A stretch of DNA of 64,000 nucleotides from Anabaena subtropica FACHB-260 (lineage in GTDB: Bacteria; Cyanobacteriota; Cyanobacteriia; Cyanobacteriales; Nostocaceae), in contig NZ_JACJRF010000014.1 in assembly GCF_014697105.1 (NCBI RefSeq), forward strand, positions 1 through 64,000, given 5' to 3'. Below are positions 35,713 through 45,252 of this stretch, piece after piece. The translations under genes were made by a program, and so were the position numbers. A model generated the notes under the pieces. The model made no database searches. It had not been told where the DNA came from and saw only the letters and a program-made list of their open reading frames with translations. Each line of letters opens with the position of its first letter. Position 1 is the first letter of the stretch.

Positions 35713-37410
35713 TTATCTAGGCCAAACTTTAATAGCTATCCCAGCCAAGTATTCTGCACGTTTTTTGATTGCTTCTTCATCCCAAACTGATATCTTTCGG
35801 AAATAATGATTTAAGGACAAATTACTATTATTAAAATATAGTAGTTTCTCTGCAAAAGGTTTATTACCCATCTCAGAATTATATGCTGTTAAGGTAAGAT
35901 TGCCTAAAGTATGTAGCCATTTTTTATGCACAGAAGTATGATTTGCTCCTAACATTGTTTTCCAGTCTTTATTTAAGGTTTGGGGCATAATATGTTCAAC
36001 AGTTAAATTTTCAGGATTAACTTTTTCCTTCGTAAAATATGATTCTAAACTCTCTAAAAGCAGCTTTGCCCTATCACTCACGCTATTACTATACATAGTT
36101 TCTGAAAAAAAACCATTCTGAAAGTCATTATCATTAGGCCAGACTTTATTTTTATCATAACTTTTTAGAACTTGTTGTAAGCCATTGACCAAATCATCAG
36201 GATCTGCTTTTTTAACTTCACTATACAGTGAATTAAAAACAGTTCCTAATGTTTTTGTAGAAACTCCAGCAAATAAACGACGAACAAAATATGACTCTAA
36301 ATAAAGTAAAATTAGTTCAAATTTTTCAAGGGATAGTTTTTCTTCTTCATATTCATGGTAAACATTTAGTAAAAAAATATGACAAGTCTTAAAATCGAGT
36401 CTGTTCAATCGTCTAAACCAATGTCTTAATCTATACTCGGGTTCTTCATCACAGAAAATAAAGCGTTGATAATACTTAGTAAACTGTATTAATTTTTGCA
36501 GTTCAGCTTTTACACCAATTTCTGAATTGTCAAAACGTTTTTTTATTGATTTATAAACGGCTTTTTCGTTAATAGCCTCTCCGTCTTTACGTAGATAAAA
36601 CCAAAATGCCTTCGTTAGTTCGTCTGCATATTCCTTTTGTTTCATGTTTAATTTAAAACTTTCTTGAAGAGGCAGCCACTCACTGTTGTAGACCTCATCT
36701 CTTTCTTCAGCAGGTAATTTCATAAATATATAGTTACGAACTAAGTCTGCTTGGGTTAATTCTTCTCCCTTGTTGTTCAAGCTTTCAAAAATAAGATAGG
36801 GGTTATCATTATTATCAGAAGTAATATTTACTAACACCAAACGTTCGAGGATAATATTTTTAAATTTTGCATAATCTAACAAAGTATCCTCATCGGTAAA
36901 AGGCTTTTTAAGCTTCCCATCAAAGAATTTATATGCTGCGTGTATTTGTCCTAACTGTGATTCTTTATGTTTAGCCTTAACCGTCTTATTATCGATAATA
37001 CTTTTATATGCGTCGCAATCATTTTGTGTAGGTAGTACTTTATAAATATCATCATTTTTCTGATACTTATTTATCAGAAAAAATTCGTGTATTTGTTCTG
37101 ACATTTGTCTGTCGGACTTCTTAAGATAATTTCTTAGTGCTGCCAGTAGAATGCTAAGGGTTGTAAAACGTTGTTGTCCGTCTATAACAATATATCGACT
37201 TATACCATCGGCAGTTCCCAGTTCAGCCTGAGTTACTATAGGTCCAAGAAAATAGAAGCCTTTTTCATCATCATTATAAAGACTCATTAAATCTTCCCAT
37301 AGAGTCTCCCAGTTCTCCTGTTTCCAAGAATATGGTCGCTGGAACAGAGGTATTTGAAACTGTTTACCACCTTCTAGTAAATTCCGAAGACTCGTTTCTG
37401 ATGCTTTCAT
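35713..37410 (-). CDS. DUF262 and DUF1524 (GmrSD-like) restriction-type nuclease
   Basis: The 565-residue protein has an N-terminal DUF262 ParB-like domain with FQRPYSWK and the nucleotide-binding motif IDGQQR at 76-81 (IDGQQRFTTL), a helical middle, and a C-terminal DUF1524 HNH-like nuclease with HIMPQ at 473-477 followed by LHTLGNLTLTAYNSEMGNKPF. This architecture belongs to the GmrS-GmrD fused type IV enzymes that cut modified DNA, and to related anti-phage proteins. Both signature domains look intact. The gene is AT-rich relative to its neighbours and lies next to the duplicated acnB end and xisHI, in a small accessory region. Confidence 0.88.
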   Translation of the reverse strand: MKASETSLRNLLEGGKQFQIPLFQRPYSWKQENWETLWEDLMSLYNDDEKGFYFLGPIVTQAELGTADGISRYIVIDGQQRFTTLSILLAALRNYLKKSDRQMSEQIHEFFLINKYQKNDDIYKVLPTQNDCDAYKSIIDNKTVKAKHKESQLGQIHAAYKFFDGKLKKPFTDEDTLLDYAKFKNIILERLVLVNITSDNNDNPYLIFESLNNKGEELTQADLVRNYIFMKLPAEERDEVYNSEWLPLQESFKLNMKQKEYADELTKAFWFYLRKDGEAINEKAVYKSIKKRFDNSEIGVKAELQKLIQFTKYYQRFIFCDEEPEYRLRHWFRRLNRLDFKTCHIFLLNVYHEYEEEKLSLEKFELILLYLESYFVRRLFAGVSTKTLGTVFNSLYSEVKKADPDDLVNGLQQVLKSYDKNKVWPNDNDFQNGFFSETMYSNSVSDRAKLLLESLESYFTKEKVNPENLTVEHIMPQTLNKDWKTMLGANHTSVHKKWLHTLGNLTLTAYNSEMGNKPFAEKLLYFNNSNLSLNHYFRKISVWDEEAIKKRAEYLAGIAIKVWPR

Positions 37411-37498
37411 GCTTGCTAATTGATTGATTTGTGATTATATACGATAATAACTAAGTTTTTGTGTTATCCAACACTTGTAATGATTGATTTGCAATAAA

Positions 37499-37518
37499 AA
37501 GCCCGCATACGCGGACTT
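37499..37518 (-). terminator. Intrinsic terminator beyond the orphaned acnB 3' end
   Basis: Arms AAGCCCGC (37499-37506) and GCGGACTT (37511-37518) form an 8-bp stem with loop ATAC. On the minus strand the stem runs into TTTTTATT. It is about 25 bp past the stop of the acnB remnant, which suggests that it was the original acnB terminator. Confidence 0.75.
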
Positions 37519-37542
37519 TGCTTATAATAATCAGGTTTATCA

Positions 37543-37831
37543 CTACTTCACTGCCGTAGGCATACCCAAATTATCTTCAATATTGGGCATCTCTTCCAAT
37601 GGAATCACTGGGACTTCATCTTCAAAATCGGCAATTTGATCGAAGTTCAAATACCGATATAAATTATCAGCAAAACGATGAATCTCACTCGCTACAATAT
37701 CCAGATATTCCTGTACTGTAGGAATGCGTCCAAACAAGGCACAAACGGCGGCTAATTCTGCTGAACCTAAATAGACTCTCGCACCTTTACCCATGCGATT
37801 ATTAAAGTTGCAGGTAGATGTAGAAAATATA
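37543..37831 (-). pseudogene. Duplicated acnB 3' end (orphaned C-terminus)
   Basis: It encodes [20 protein letters not shown] and continues to the tail PLEEMPNIEDNLGMPTAVK. It matches the last about 75 codons of the intact acnB at 38975 with few changes. DNA identity covers roughly 37612-37831 against 39015-39232; outside these limits the two differ. It has no upstream coding region and keeps a terminator, so it looks like the displaced original terminus of acnB. Confidence 0.85.
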
Positions 37832-37871
37832 CTTAGACTTGAGCATATCTTCCTATAAAATCATTCGCTTA

Positions 37872-38069
37872 TTAGCTTATTAAGATTTTTTTTGCATCAG
37901 ACAACAATATTGATGGGCTATCTTTTCCTGCTTGTTTCGCTTCTCGCAAATCTCTTAAATCTTCCAAATCTTCTAACAATTCCTGAACTTTTAAAAACTC
38001 CTCATAAGGTAAAACAGCAAATTCCTTTTGACCATTTTTGGTTAAAAATTCAGGATGTAGTTCAATCAT
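37872..38069 (-). CDS. Small Phd/prevent-host-death-like antitoxin candidate
   Basis: The 65-residue acidic protein has MIELHPEFLTKNGQKEFAVLPYEEFLKV, followed by a charged helix (LEDLEDLRDLREAKQ). This resembles the short Phd/YefM-like antitoxins of cyanobacteria, where the N-terminal half binds DNA and the helix binds a toxin. No RelE- or Doc-type toxin follows, so it is an orphan or partners elsewhere. It sits inside the insert that separates the two acnB ends. Confidence 0.55.
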   Translation of the reverse strand: MIELHPEFLTKNGQKEFAVLPYEEFLKVQELLEDLEDLRDLREAKQAGKDSPSILLSDAKKILIS

Positions 38070-38175
38070 TTTAGTTCAGATACGTAGTGGCGTGACTACA
38101 TCAATCTAGGGTGATTGATAGCAGTTTTATTTACTATGGCAAACTTTAGGCGATCGCAAATATTATTTTGGTTGA

Positions 38176-38517
38176 TTAAGCAACAGCAAACTCAGTCAAT
38201 TTACGAGTTTCTGGATCATGAAATGCTAAAACAATATCTTCTTTCGGTACGCCTTTTCTTAATAATTCAGTAGCTATTCCTTCTTCTGTCCAATCTTCCT
38301 CGATGTAAATTTTTTCATTTTTAATACGAACATAAACAGAAATAGCTTTCACTCGTTTATCATTTTTCCAACCAATATTAAACCAAAGATATTGACTTCT
38401 TTGATCATCAAACATCAATACCTCATCTATATCAGGATCAGGTAATTGAGAAGAAATTTTTTCATACTCTGTGAGTATTTGTTTAATTACATTTTGATAA
38501 TGAATTAATTGATCCAT
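38176..38517 (-). CDS. xisI: XisI family fdxN-element excision controlling factor
   Basis: The 113-residue protein begins MDQLIHYQNVIKQILTEYEKI and has the family core YLWFNIGWKNDKRV followed by YVRIKNEKIYIEEDWTEEGIA, then LLRKGVPKEDIVLAFHDPETR. XisI with XisH is required for excision of the fdxN element in Anabaena, though most copies lie outside that element and their mode of action is unclear. Its start overlaps the xisH stop by 13 bp, indicating translational coupling. It lies in the insert inside the acnB end duplication. Confidence 0.9.
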   Translation of the reverse strand: MDQLIHYQNVIKQILTEYEKISSQLPDPDIDEVLMFDDQRSQYLWFNIGWKNDKRVKAISVYVRIKNEKIYIEEDWTEEGIATELLRKGVPKEDIVLAFHDPETRKLTEFAVA

Positions 38518-38921
38518 TGCATAATCTCCTCTTTACTGATATCAACAACTAACAGTAGAACCTGATATTTTTGCAAAATTAATTTAATTGCAACTTGTTG
38601 AAAAAACTTTGCATAAATGTTTTTACTAATTGCCAAATAGATTTTGTACCGAGGTTGGGTGATATCGAGAAATGTTTGATAAATTAGATATTGACCCAAA
38701 GCTGTTTCAAATTCACGCATAGTTGAACGGCCAAGAAAGCTTTTAATTTCGATAACTATTAGTTCTCCTTCTCTTGTTGCGGAAATAGTTTTTTCACCAG
38801 CTAAATCAGCCAGTAATTTAACTTCTTCATACTTAATAGGATAAGGGTCAAAAGTAATCGTCCAACCGTCCTTCATTAAAGCATTTTTGACTGCATCGTG
38901 GTAAATATCTTTTGCTGGCAT
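38505..38921 (-). CDS. xisH: XisH family fdxN-element excision controlling factor
   Basis: 138 residues from Met at 38921 (MPAKDIYHDAVKNALMKDGW), the standard XisH start; the open frame extends 12 codons further into a hairpin. The central (I/V)EIKSFLGRSTMREFETALGQY has the Glu-x-Lys of a PD-(D/E)XK-like nuclease fold, and YEEVKLLADLAGEK provides the preceding acidic residues. It is paired with xisI as usual. Nuclease activity is an inference from the fold and not established for this copy. Confidence 0.9.
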   Translation of the reverse strand: MPAKDIYHDAVKNALMKDGWTITFDPYPIKYEEVKLLADLAGEKTISATREGELIVIEIKSFLGRSTMREFETALGQYLIYQTFLDITQPRYKIYLAISKNIYAKFFQQVAIKLILQKYQVLLLVVDISKEEIMQWIN

Positions 38922-38974
38922 TTTTACTTTATTAATGAGTTTGAGGTGAGTCATCAAGACTCACCCTAATCAAG

Positions 38975-41605
38975 CTATATTAACAAAGCTTGCTCCTCCT
39001 TAGAAATCACCCGCCCTTCATCTTCAAAACCGGCGATTTGATCAAAGTTCAAATAGCGATATAAATTATCAGCAAAAGGATGAATCTTATTCGCTACAAT
39101 ATCCAGATATTCCTGTACTGTAGGAATGCGTCCAAACAAGGCACAAACGGCGGCTAATTCTGCTGAACCTAAATACACTCTTGCACCTTTACCCATGCGG
39201 TTATTGAAGTTGCGGGTGGAGGTAGAAAATACTGTGGTTCCGTCAGCAACTCTTGCCTGATTTCCCATACATAAACTGCATCCAGGCATTTCTGTTCTCG
39301 CACCTGCCGCACCAAAAACGCTGTATACACCTTCTTCTTTTAATTGGTATTCATCCATCCGGGTTGGTGGTGCTATCCACAGGCGAGTTTTGACTTCCCC
39401 TGCACCTTCTAAAACTTTTGCTGTTGCCCGATAATGACCAATATTTGTCATACAAGAACCCACGAATACTTCTTGTACTGGATCATTAGCAACTTCCGAT
39501 AATAATTTAACATTATCGGGGTCGTTGGGAGCAGCGACAATTGGTTCTTTGATTTCGTTTAAATCAATTTCAATAATTGCTGCATACTCCGCATCTGCAT
39601 CACCTTCTAATAATACGGGGTTGGCTAACCATTCTTCCATTTTGGCGATACGGCGTAGGAGGGTGCGGGAATCTTGATAACCCCGTGCAATCATGTTCTT
39701 CAGTAGGGCTACGTTGGAACGCAGATATTCTGCGACTGTCTCGACACTCAGCTTAATGGTAGAACCTGCACAGGAACGTTCGGCGGTTGCATCGGTAAAT
39801 TCAAAGGCTTGTTCTACTTTCAAATATGGTAAGCCTTCGATTTCCATAATGCGCCCAGAGAAGATGTTTTTCTTGTTCTCCTTCTCTACTGTTAGCAAGC
39901 CTTGTTGTATTGCTACATAAGGAATGGCGTTGACAATATCTCGCAGGGTGATTCCTGGTTGTAATTCTCCTTTGAATCTTACCAAAACTGATTCTGGCAT
40001 ATCCAATGGCATGACACCCAAAGCGCCAGCAAAGGCGACTAACCCAGAACCGGCGGGGAAGGAAATACCCAAGGGGAAGCGGGTGTGAGAGTCGCCACCT
40101 GTGCCTACTGTGTCAGGTAACAGCATCCGGTTGAGCCAAGAGTGAATGATACCATCACCGGGACGCAAAGCTACACCAGCGCGGGAGGAGAAGAAATCTG
40201 GTAGTTCGTGGTGGGTTTTGATGTCTACGGGTTTGGGATATGCGGCTGTATGACAGAAGGTTTGCAGGACTAAATCAGCACTGAAACCCAGACAAGCGAG
40301 TTCTTTTAATTCGTCGCGGGTCATGGGGCCGGTGGTATCCTGGGAACCAACGGTAGTCATGATGGGTTCGCAAGATGTCCCTGGACGAACTCCTGGTAAA
40401 CCGCAAGCTTTACCTACCATTTTCTGTGCTAGGGTGTAGCCTTTGCCTGTGTCTGCTGGTGGCTGAGGACGAATGAAGATGGTGCTGGGTTCTAAACCTA
40501 GTGCAAGGCGCGTTTTGTCGGTGAGGGTACGGCCAATTAGTAGGGGTATGCGTCCACCGGCGCGGACTTCATCGAGGATGGTGTCTGGTTTGAGGGTGAA
40601 GGTAGAGATAACTTCGCCGTCTTCGTTAGTGATTTCACCTTTGTAGGGATAGATGGTAATCACCATACCAGTTTCTAGCTTGGTGACATCGCACTGTATA
40701 GGCAAAGCACCGGCATCTTCAGCTGTATTGAAAAAGATGGGAGCGATCGCACCACCTAAAATATACCCCCCAGCGCGTTTGTTGGGAACATAGGGAATAT
40801 CTTCTCCTGTATGCCACAAAACTGAGTTAATCGCCGATTTGCGGGAGGAACCAGTACCTACAACATCGCCGACATAAGCCACAGGATGTCCTTTTTTCTT
40901 TAACTCAGCTATAGTTTCCAAGCTTCCGGGCAGCTTTGACTCTAACATTGCTAAGGCGTGTAAGGGAATATCCGGGCGGGTAGTGGCGTGGGTGGCTGGG
41001 GATAAGTCGTCCGTGTTGGTTTCCCCAGGCACTTTAAACACGGTGACGTTGATATATTCTGGTAGCTGTGGACGAGATGTAAACCACTCAGCCTCTGCCC
41101 AAGAGTTAATTACCTGTTTAGCGTAGGGGTTGGTTTTCGCTAACTCCAAAATATCATGGTAAGCATCATACACCAGCAAGATTTTACTGAGGGCGGCGGC
41201 GGCGTAGGCGGCTATGGGTTCTTTACCTTCTCCACCCATTACCAAGGGGGTTTCGGAAGAGTCGGAGACGGATACCGTGGCGAATTGCATTAACTCAATT
41301 AAAGACTGCACATTGTAGCCGCCTACCATCGTTCCCAGCAATTCCACCGCTTCTATTGAGGAAATGACAGGACTTTTAACTTCCTTTTTGGCAACGGCGG
41401 TGAGAAATCCAGCTTTGACGTAAGCCGCCGGATCAACACCAGGAGAAACGCGATCGCGCAATAAATGTAATAATGTATCTTCTTCACCCTTTGGTGGATT
41501 TTTCAGTAATTCACATAATTCTGAAGTTTGTTGTGCATCCAACGGTAAGGGAGGAATTCCTAGTGCTGCTCTTTCGGCAACGTGTTGACGGTATGATTCC
41601 AGCAT
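38975..41605 (-). CDS. acnB: Aconitate hydratase B (bifunctional aconitase/2-methylisocitrate dehydratase)
   Basis: 876 residues from Met at 41605 ([20 protein letters not shown]), the conserved AcnB start; the open frame allows 12 more. Aconitase B converts citrate to isocitrate through a 4Fe-4S cluster, with Cys ligands visible in [11 protein letters not shown] and CSLCMGN (CxxC). The HEAT-like N-terminal domain is complete. The last residues, [14 protein letters not shown], differ from the orphaned copy's VPVIPLEEMPNIEDNLGM tail, so an insertion next to codon 860 or so replaced the native terminus. A hairpin GGTGAGTC/GACTCACC (38945-38965) follows the stop. Confidence 0.95.
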   Translation of the reverse strand: MLESYRQHVAERAALGIPPLPLDAQQTSELCELLKNPPKGEEDTLLHLLRDRVSPGVDPAAYVKAGFLTAVAKKEVKSPVISSIEAVELLGTMVGGYNVQSLIELMQFATVSVSDSSETPLVMGGEGKEPIAAYAAAALSKILLVYDAYHDILELAKTNPYAKQVINSWAEAEWFTSRPQLPEYINVTVFKVPGETNTDDLSPATHATTRPDIPLHALAMLESKLPGSLETIAELKKKGHPVAYVGDVVGTGSSRKSAINSVLWHTGEDIPYVPNKRAGGYILGGAIAPIFFNTAEDAGALPIQCDVTKLETGMVITIYPYKGEITNEDGEVISTFTLKPDTILDEVRAGGRIPLLIGRTLTDKTRLALGLEPSTIFIRPQPPADTGKGYTLAQKMVGKACGLPGVRPGTSCEPIMTTVGSQDTTGPMTRDELKELACLGFSADLVLQTFCHTAAYPKPVDIKTHHELPDFFSSRAGVALRPGDGIIHSWLNRMLLPDTVGTGGDSHTRFPLGISFPAGSGLVAFAGALGVMPLDMPESVLVRFKGELQPGITLRDIVNAIPYVAIQQGLLTVEKENKKNIFSGRIMEIEGLPYLKVEQAFEFTDATAERSCAGSTIKLSVETVAEYLRSNVALLKNMIARGYQDSRTLLRRIAKMEEWLANPVLLEGDADAEYAAIIEIDLNEIKEPIVAAPNDPDNVKLLSEVANDPVQEVFVGSCMTNIGHYRATAKVLEGAGEVKTRLWIAPPTRMDEYQLKEEGVYSVFGAAGARTEMPGCSLCMGNQARVADGTTVFSTSTRNFNNRMGKGARVYLGSAELAAVCALFGRIPTVQEYLDIVANKIHPFADNLYRYLNFDQIAGFEDEGRVISKEEQALLI

Positions 41606-41892
41606 TGTGTACTCCAAGATGTTTGGTTTAACTTTCGGCAAATTTTATAATCACTCTCTACGTCGCAGGAGAATATCACCTTATCAGTCTTTCCCGGCAG
41701 AACTAAGAGAAAGTGAGATTCCTTACTTTATTTTTTTGTCTGGCAAGGACTTATAATTATCACTGTATAGCTACTTTTGCTTTTCAAAGCTATTTGCAAA
41801 TAATTCCTGTGTTGCCCTTGCACTATTTGATTGGCTACCTATTTATAAGATAAGATGTTTTATTTGTCATTTGCTTCCCTCTAATTTTGTAT

Positions 41893-42207
41893 ATGTCTAA
41901 AACATACACCGTTGAGATTCTCCACCAAGGCAAAACCCACACTTTACAAGTTCCTGAAGATAAAACCATTTTATCAGTTGCAGATGAACAAGGGTTAGAT
42001 TTGCCTAGTTCTTGTCATGCTGGTGTTTGTACAACTTGCGCTGGTCAAATTATTACCGGAACTGTAGATCAAACTGATGGTATGGGGGTTAGCCCTGAAC
42101 TACAAAAACAAGGTTACGCATTACTTTGTGTAGCTTATCCTCGTTCCGATTTGAAAATTGAAACCGAAAAAGAAGATACTGTTTATCAGTTGCAATTCGG
42201 TAAGTAA
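41893..42207 (+). CDS. Plant-type 2Fe-2S ferredoxin
   Basis: 104 residues from ATG 41893 (a TTG two codons upstream is weaker). The cluster ligands are in SSCHAGVCTTCAGQI (CxxxxCxxC) with the fourth Cys in YALLCVAYP. Plant-type ferredoxins carry single electrons in the cytosol, for example from photosystem I to reductases. It is shorter in homology to PetF than the major ferredoxin would be, so it is probably a minor isoform. Divergent from acnB across 287 bp with no other gene. Confidence 0.9.
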   Translation: MSKTYTVEILHQGKTHTLQVPEDKTILSVADEQGLDLPSSCHAGVCTTCAGQIITGTVDQTDGMGVSPELQKQGYALLCVAYPRSDLKIETEKEDTVYQLQFGK

Positions 42208-42390
42208 CATAAATAGGTTAATGTCAGTAATTGGTATTTTTAGGTTGTCAGTAAGTTATGGGAAAATTTAAATTACTGATAGTTATCATTACCAATTACT
42301 GTCTCTTATCGACAATATACAGAAAATCAGTATTTCACTGCGGCTGAAATCGGTTATTCTAGAAGCTACAAATCAACCGGATTGACAGCA

Positions 42391-42573
42391 ATGACAACTC
42401 ATTTTATTAGTGCAGAAATCGACATCCAAGAAACACCCACAGAGTTGCAACAAGTGATTGAGGCAGAGTTGAAAAAGCAAGGTGAACCTCTCCGTTGGGC
42501 AATTACTGCTGTAGATGATGAACAGCAAAAAGCGACTGTGGAAGCTGTGGTAACTACAGTTAGCCCTGAGTAG
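42391..42573 (+). CDS. Small cyanobacterial protein of unknown function
   Basis: 60 residues from ATG 42391, with a TTG 9 bp upstream in frame. The sequence MTTHFISAEIDIQETPTELQ, then EAELKKQGEPLRWAITAVDD and ATVEAVVTTVS, looks like a small alpha-beta domain. It is acidic and has no membrane segment. It is unrelated in sequence to the ferredoxin before it. The function is unknown. Confidence 0.65.
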   Translation: MTTHFISAEIDIQETPTELQQVIEAELKKQGEPLRWAITAVDDEQQKATVEAVVTTVSPE

Positions 42574-42684
42574 GGAGTTCTAAGTGCTGAGTCTCCATAA
42601 AGATTGAGGGGTTAAAGTCTCTAAAACTAGATGTTTAAGCATCAATCCGCCATAATTTTTAATCTACATTAACTCAGCACCTAT

Positions 42685-43716
42685 ATGAATCGTCCTTACA
42701 CTGCTATCTTAATTGTACCTACTGGCGTTGGTGCGGCGATTGGTGGGTATGCGGGGGATGCTTTACCTGTTGCTAGATTAATAGCACAAGTTTGCGATCG
42801 CCTGATCACTCACCCCAATGTCCTCAATGGTGCTAGTTTGTATTGGAACATCCCCAATTCTTTCTATGTAGAAGGTTACGGTCTTGACAAATTCGCCTCT
42901 GGATGCTGGGGATTACGCCCAGTACGTAACAACAAAATCGGGTTACTCTTAGACCAAGGCATTGAGCCAGATTTAAGACTACGACACCTACAAGTAGCCG
43001 ATGCAGCACGAGCAACCTTAGGCTTAACCTTAACCGATTATGCAATTACCGATGCACCCTTAAATGTAGAATTGCGGACTGCACCATCAGGCGCAAGTTG
43101 GGGAACAATAGGCAACCCCGACAGCTTATTACGAGCTGCGGAAACATTAATTAACAAAAGTGGGGCAGAAGCGATCGCCGTTGTCGCCCGTTTCCCCGAT
43201 AATATGGATGAAGAAGCAGCACAAAACTACCGTCACGGTAAAGGTGTAGACCCGATTGCAGGTGCAGAAGCAGTCATTAGCCATTTGGTAGTACGAAACT
43301 TTCAAATACCTTGCGCCCATTCCCCCGCATTAGCACCGGAACCCCCATATCCAAACTTATCCCCTCGTTCTGCCGCCGAAGAATTAGGCTATACTTTTTT
43401 ACCAAGCGTACTCGTAGGATTGAGTCGCGCACCACAATTTATATTACAGAAAGGGTCAACCCCATCTCAAATAGGAGATATTTGGGCAGAGCAAGTAGAT
43501 GTTATTATCATGCCATCAACAGCCTGTGGTAGCAGCGCCTTACTCAGCTTAAGCCAAAAGCAATGTCAAATAATCACTGTAGAGGAAAATCAAACTCAAA
43601 TTCAAGTTCCTCCCCAAGCCTTAGGTATTAAATCCACCCAAGTAAAATCTTATTTAGAAGCAGTGGGTTTAATAGTTGCCCACAAAGCAGGCATCAACCC
43701 AAAGTCCCTTTGTTAA
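42685..43716 (+). CDS. DUF3326 domain-containing protein
   Basis: The 343-residue protein matches the conserved cyanobacterial/plant DUF3326 family: MNRPYTAILIVPTGVGAAIGGYAGDALP at the start, then ASGCWGLRPVRNNKIGLLLDQGIEP and ATLGLTLTDYAITDAPL. The protein looks soluble and enzyme-like, with many Gly-rich turns and an AVVARFPD motif. The reaction is not known to me. Monocistronic, followed by a C-rich low-complexity stretch. Confidence 0.85.
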   Translation: MNRPYTAILIVPTGVGAAIGGYAGDALPVARLIAQVCDRLITHPNVLNGASLYWNIPNSFYVEGYGLDKFASGCWGLRPVRNNKIGLLLDQGIEPDLRLRHLQVADAARATLGLTLTDYAITDAPLNVELRTAPSGASWGTIGNPDSLLRAAETLINKSGAEAIAVVARFPDNMDEEAAQNYRHGKGVDPIAGAEAVISHLVVRNFQIPCAHSPALAPEPPYPNLSPRSAAEELGYTFLPSVLVGLSRAPQFILQKGSTPSQIGDIWAEQVDVIIMPSTACGSSALLSLSQKQCQIITVEENQTQIQVPPQALGIKSTQVKSYLEAVGLIVAHKAGINPKSLC

Positions 43717-43805
43717 TTAGTCAACAGTTCTTTTCTCTCCCTCCCCTGCCCCTCTGCTTCCCCTGCCCCTCTGCTTCCCCTACTCCCCACTCCCATTAAA
43801 AACCC

Positions 43806-44387
43806 GTGGTTGAACAACAAAAACAAGAACCAGAAATTCCATACTTGACACGTACCCAAGTGCTAGTAGCGATGGGTGTAACTGCCGTTCTGTTGTGGAC
43901 AGTTGCCAAGTTGTGGTTGCGCTTTGGTAACTTGTTGTTATTTGAATGGCATTGGTACGGCAGGGATTTCTTGCTTGGTTTGGGTGTAGGGTTAATTATT
44001 ACTGTTTTAAGTGGACTGGCTTATAGCTTATGGAAGCCATACCGCAGGAGTGCCGACTATTATTTAGAATTAGTGCTGAAGCCTTTGGCTTGGCCTGACT
44101 TAATCTGGTTAGGTTTACTACCAGGGTTAAGTGAAGAATTATTATTTCGCGGTGTCATGTTACCCGCTTTGGGGTTAGATGATTTTGCTGTTATCGGCTC
44201 TAGTTTCTGTTTTGGGATTTTGCATCTGAGTGGACCCCAACAATGGCCTTACGTCGTTTGGGCAAGTATTGTTGGGGTAATATTAGGGTATAGTGCCTTG
44301 TGGAGTGGTAACTTATTAGTGCCGATTGTGGCTCATATTATGACCAATTTGGTTTCTAGTTGTTTTTGGAAGCTGCAACACCCTTAA
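43806..44387 (+). CDS. CPBP family intramembrane glutamic-type protease
   Basis: The 193-residue membrane protein starts at GTG 43806 and has four to five hydrophobic helices. The catalytic signature is GLSEELLFRGVMLP (EExxxR), with a downstream His in FGILHLSG (FxxxH) and another in IVAHIMTN. Abi/CPBP proteases process membrane or prenylated substrates; the target here is unknown. The gene is flanked on both sides by C-rich/G-rich repeats in opposite orientation (43739-43792 and 44392-44429). Confidence 0.88.
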   Translation: MVEQQKQEPEIPYLTRTQVLVAMGVTAVLLWTVAKLWLRFGNLLLFEWHWYGRDFLLGLGVGLIITVLSGLAYSLWKPYRRSADYYLELVLKPLAWPDLIWLGLLPGLSEELLFRGVMLPALGLDDFAVIGSSFCFGILHLSGPQQWPYVVWASIVGVILGYSALWSGNLLVPIVAHIMTNLVSSCFWKLQHP

Positions 44388-44454
44388 GAAAGCAGAGGGG
44401 CAGGGGAAGCAGGGGAGGCAGGGGGAGATATAAAAAGTAATAATTGTTTACTTC

Positions 44455-44482
44455 TTACTCATTACTCATTACTCATTACTCC
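44455..44482. repeat. Short TTACTCA heptamer array
   Basis: About four TTACTCA units lie between the CPBP gene and purN. The purN stop codon (44476-44478) falls within the array, so the repeat forms part of the gene's 3' end. Confidence 0.8.
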
Positions 44483-45147
44483 TTACTCACTATTTGAGAA
44501 TACTTTTGTGCTGCTAGGGCGATCGCCTGTGGTAATATACGGTGTTCCTGGACTTGAATCCTAGCGTGGAGTGTTTCTGCTGTGTCATCTAGTAATATTG
44601 GCACAGCCGCCTGCATCAAAATCGGGCCACTGTCTACTTCTAAACAAACCAAATGAGCAGTGCAGCCAGTGATTTTTACCCCAGATTCTAAGGCTTGTTC
44701 TACAGCATTAATGCCCTTGAAACTGGGTAGTAAACTGGGGTGGATATTAATAATTTTGTTAGGAAACGCATCAATTAAAACTGATGTCACCACACGCATC
44801 CAACCAGCTAAAATTATCCATTCCACATCGTATTGGCGTAGAGTTTGGACAATTTTTTGGTCAAGAATTTCCCGATTTTTATATTCACGGTGATTTAATA
44901 AAACCGCTTCTATACCTCTATTAGCTGCTCTAACGGCTGCTTTAGCCGTAGGATTATTGTAAATTAAAACTTGTATTTGGGCGTTGAGTTGCTTATTTTC
45001 AATAGCTTGAGCAACTGCCTCAAAATTGCTACCACTACCAGAAGCCATCACTCCCAGTTTCAAAGGAGTACCATCAGAAAATTTATCAGTGTGAATGCTG
45101 GGAGAAACAAGACTAAAGGTAGAATCAGGGCGGAGAGTCATAAACAA
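44476..45147 (-). CDS. purN: Phosphoribosylglycinamide formyltransferase
   Basis: The 223-residue GAR transformylase has the phosphate-binding loop MASGSGSNFEAV, catalytic Asn/His in IINIHPSLLPSFKG, and Asp in EVDSGPILMQ. It adds the formyl group from 10-formyl-THF to GAR in purine synthesis. The N-terminus carries about 30 extra residues compared with bacterial PurN, which start at the LGVMASGSG region; Met3 is an alternative start. It stands alone and is divergent from the sugar permease. Confidence 0.93.
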   Translation of the reverse strand: MFMTLRPDSTFSLVSPSIHTDKFSDGTPLKLGVMASGSGSNFEAVAQAIENKQLNAQIQVLIYNNPTAKAAVRAANRGIEAVLLNHREYKNREILDQKIVQTLRQYDVEWIILAGWMRVVTSVLIDAFPNKIINIHPSLLPSFKGINAVEQALESGVKITGCTAHLVCLEVDSGPILMQAAVPILLDDTAETLHARIQVQEHRILPQAIALAAQKYSQIVSKE

Positions 45148-45252
45148 TTCAAAATACTCCTTTGGAGAAGCAAGCTACAAAATTCAAAATTCACGCATTA
45201 GAAAACCAAGTATATTAGCTTCTGGAAGTAGGCAATCAAGAAGAAAATTATC

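Noticed and set aside
37543-37794. Independent small gene downstream of the restriction protein
   Set aside because: It is a copy of the last part of aconitase B with no start context of its own.
38176-38921. A resident fdxN element
   Set aside because: xisH and xisI occur alone, without xisF-type recombinase or nif genes in the window.
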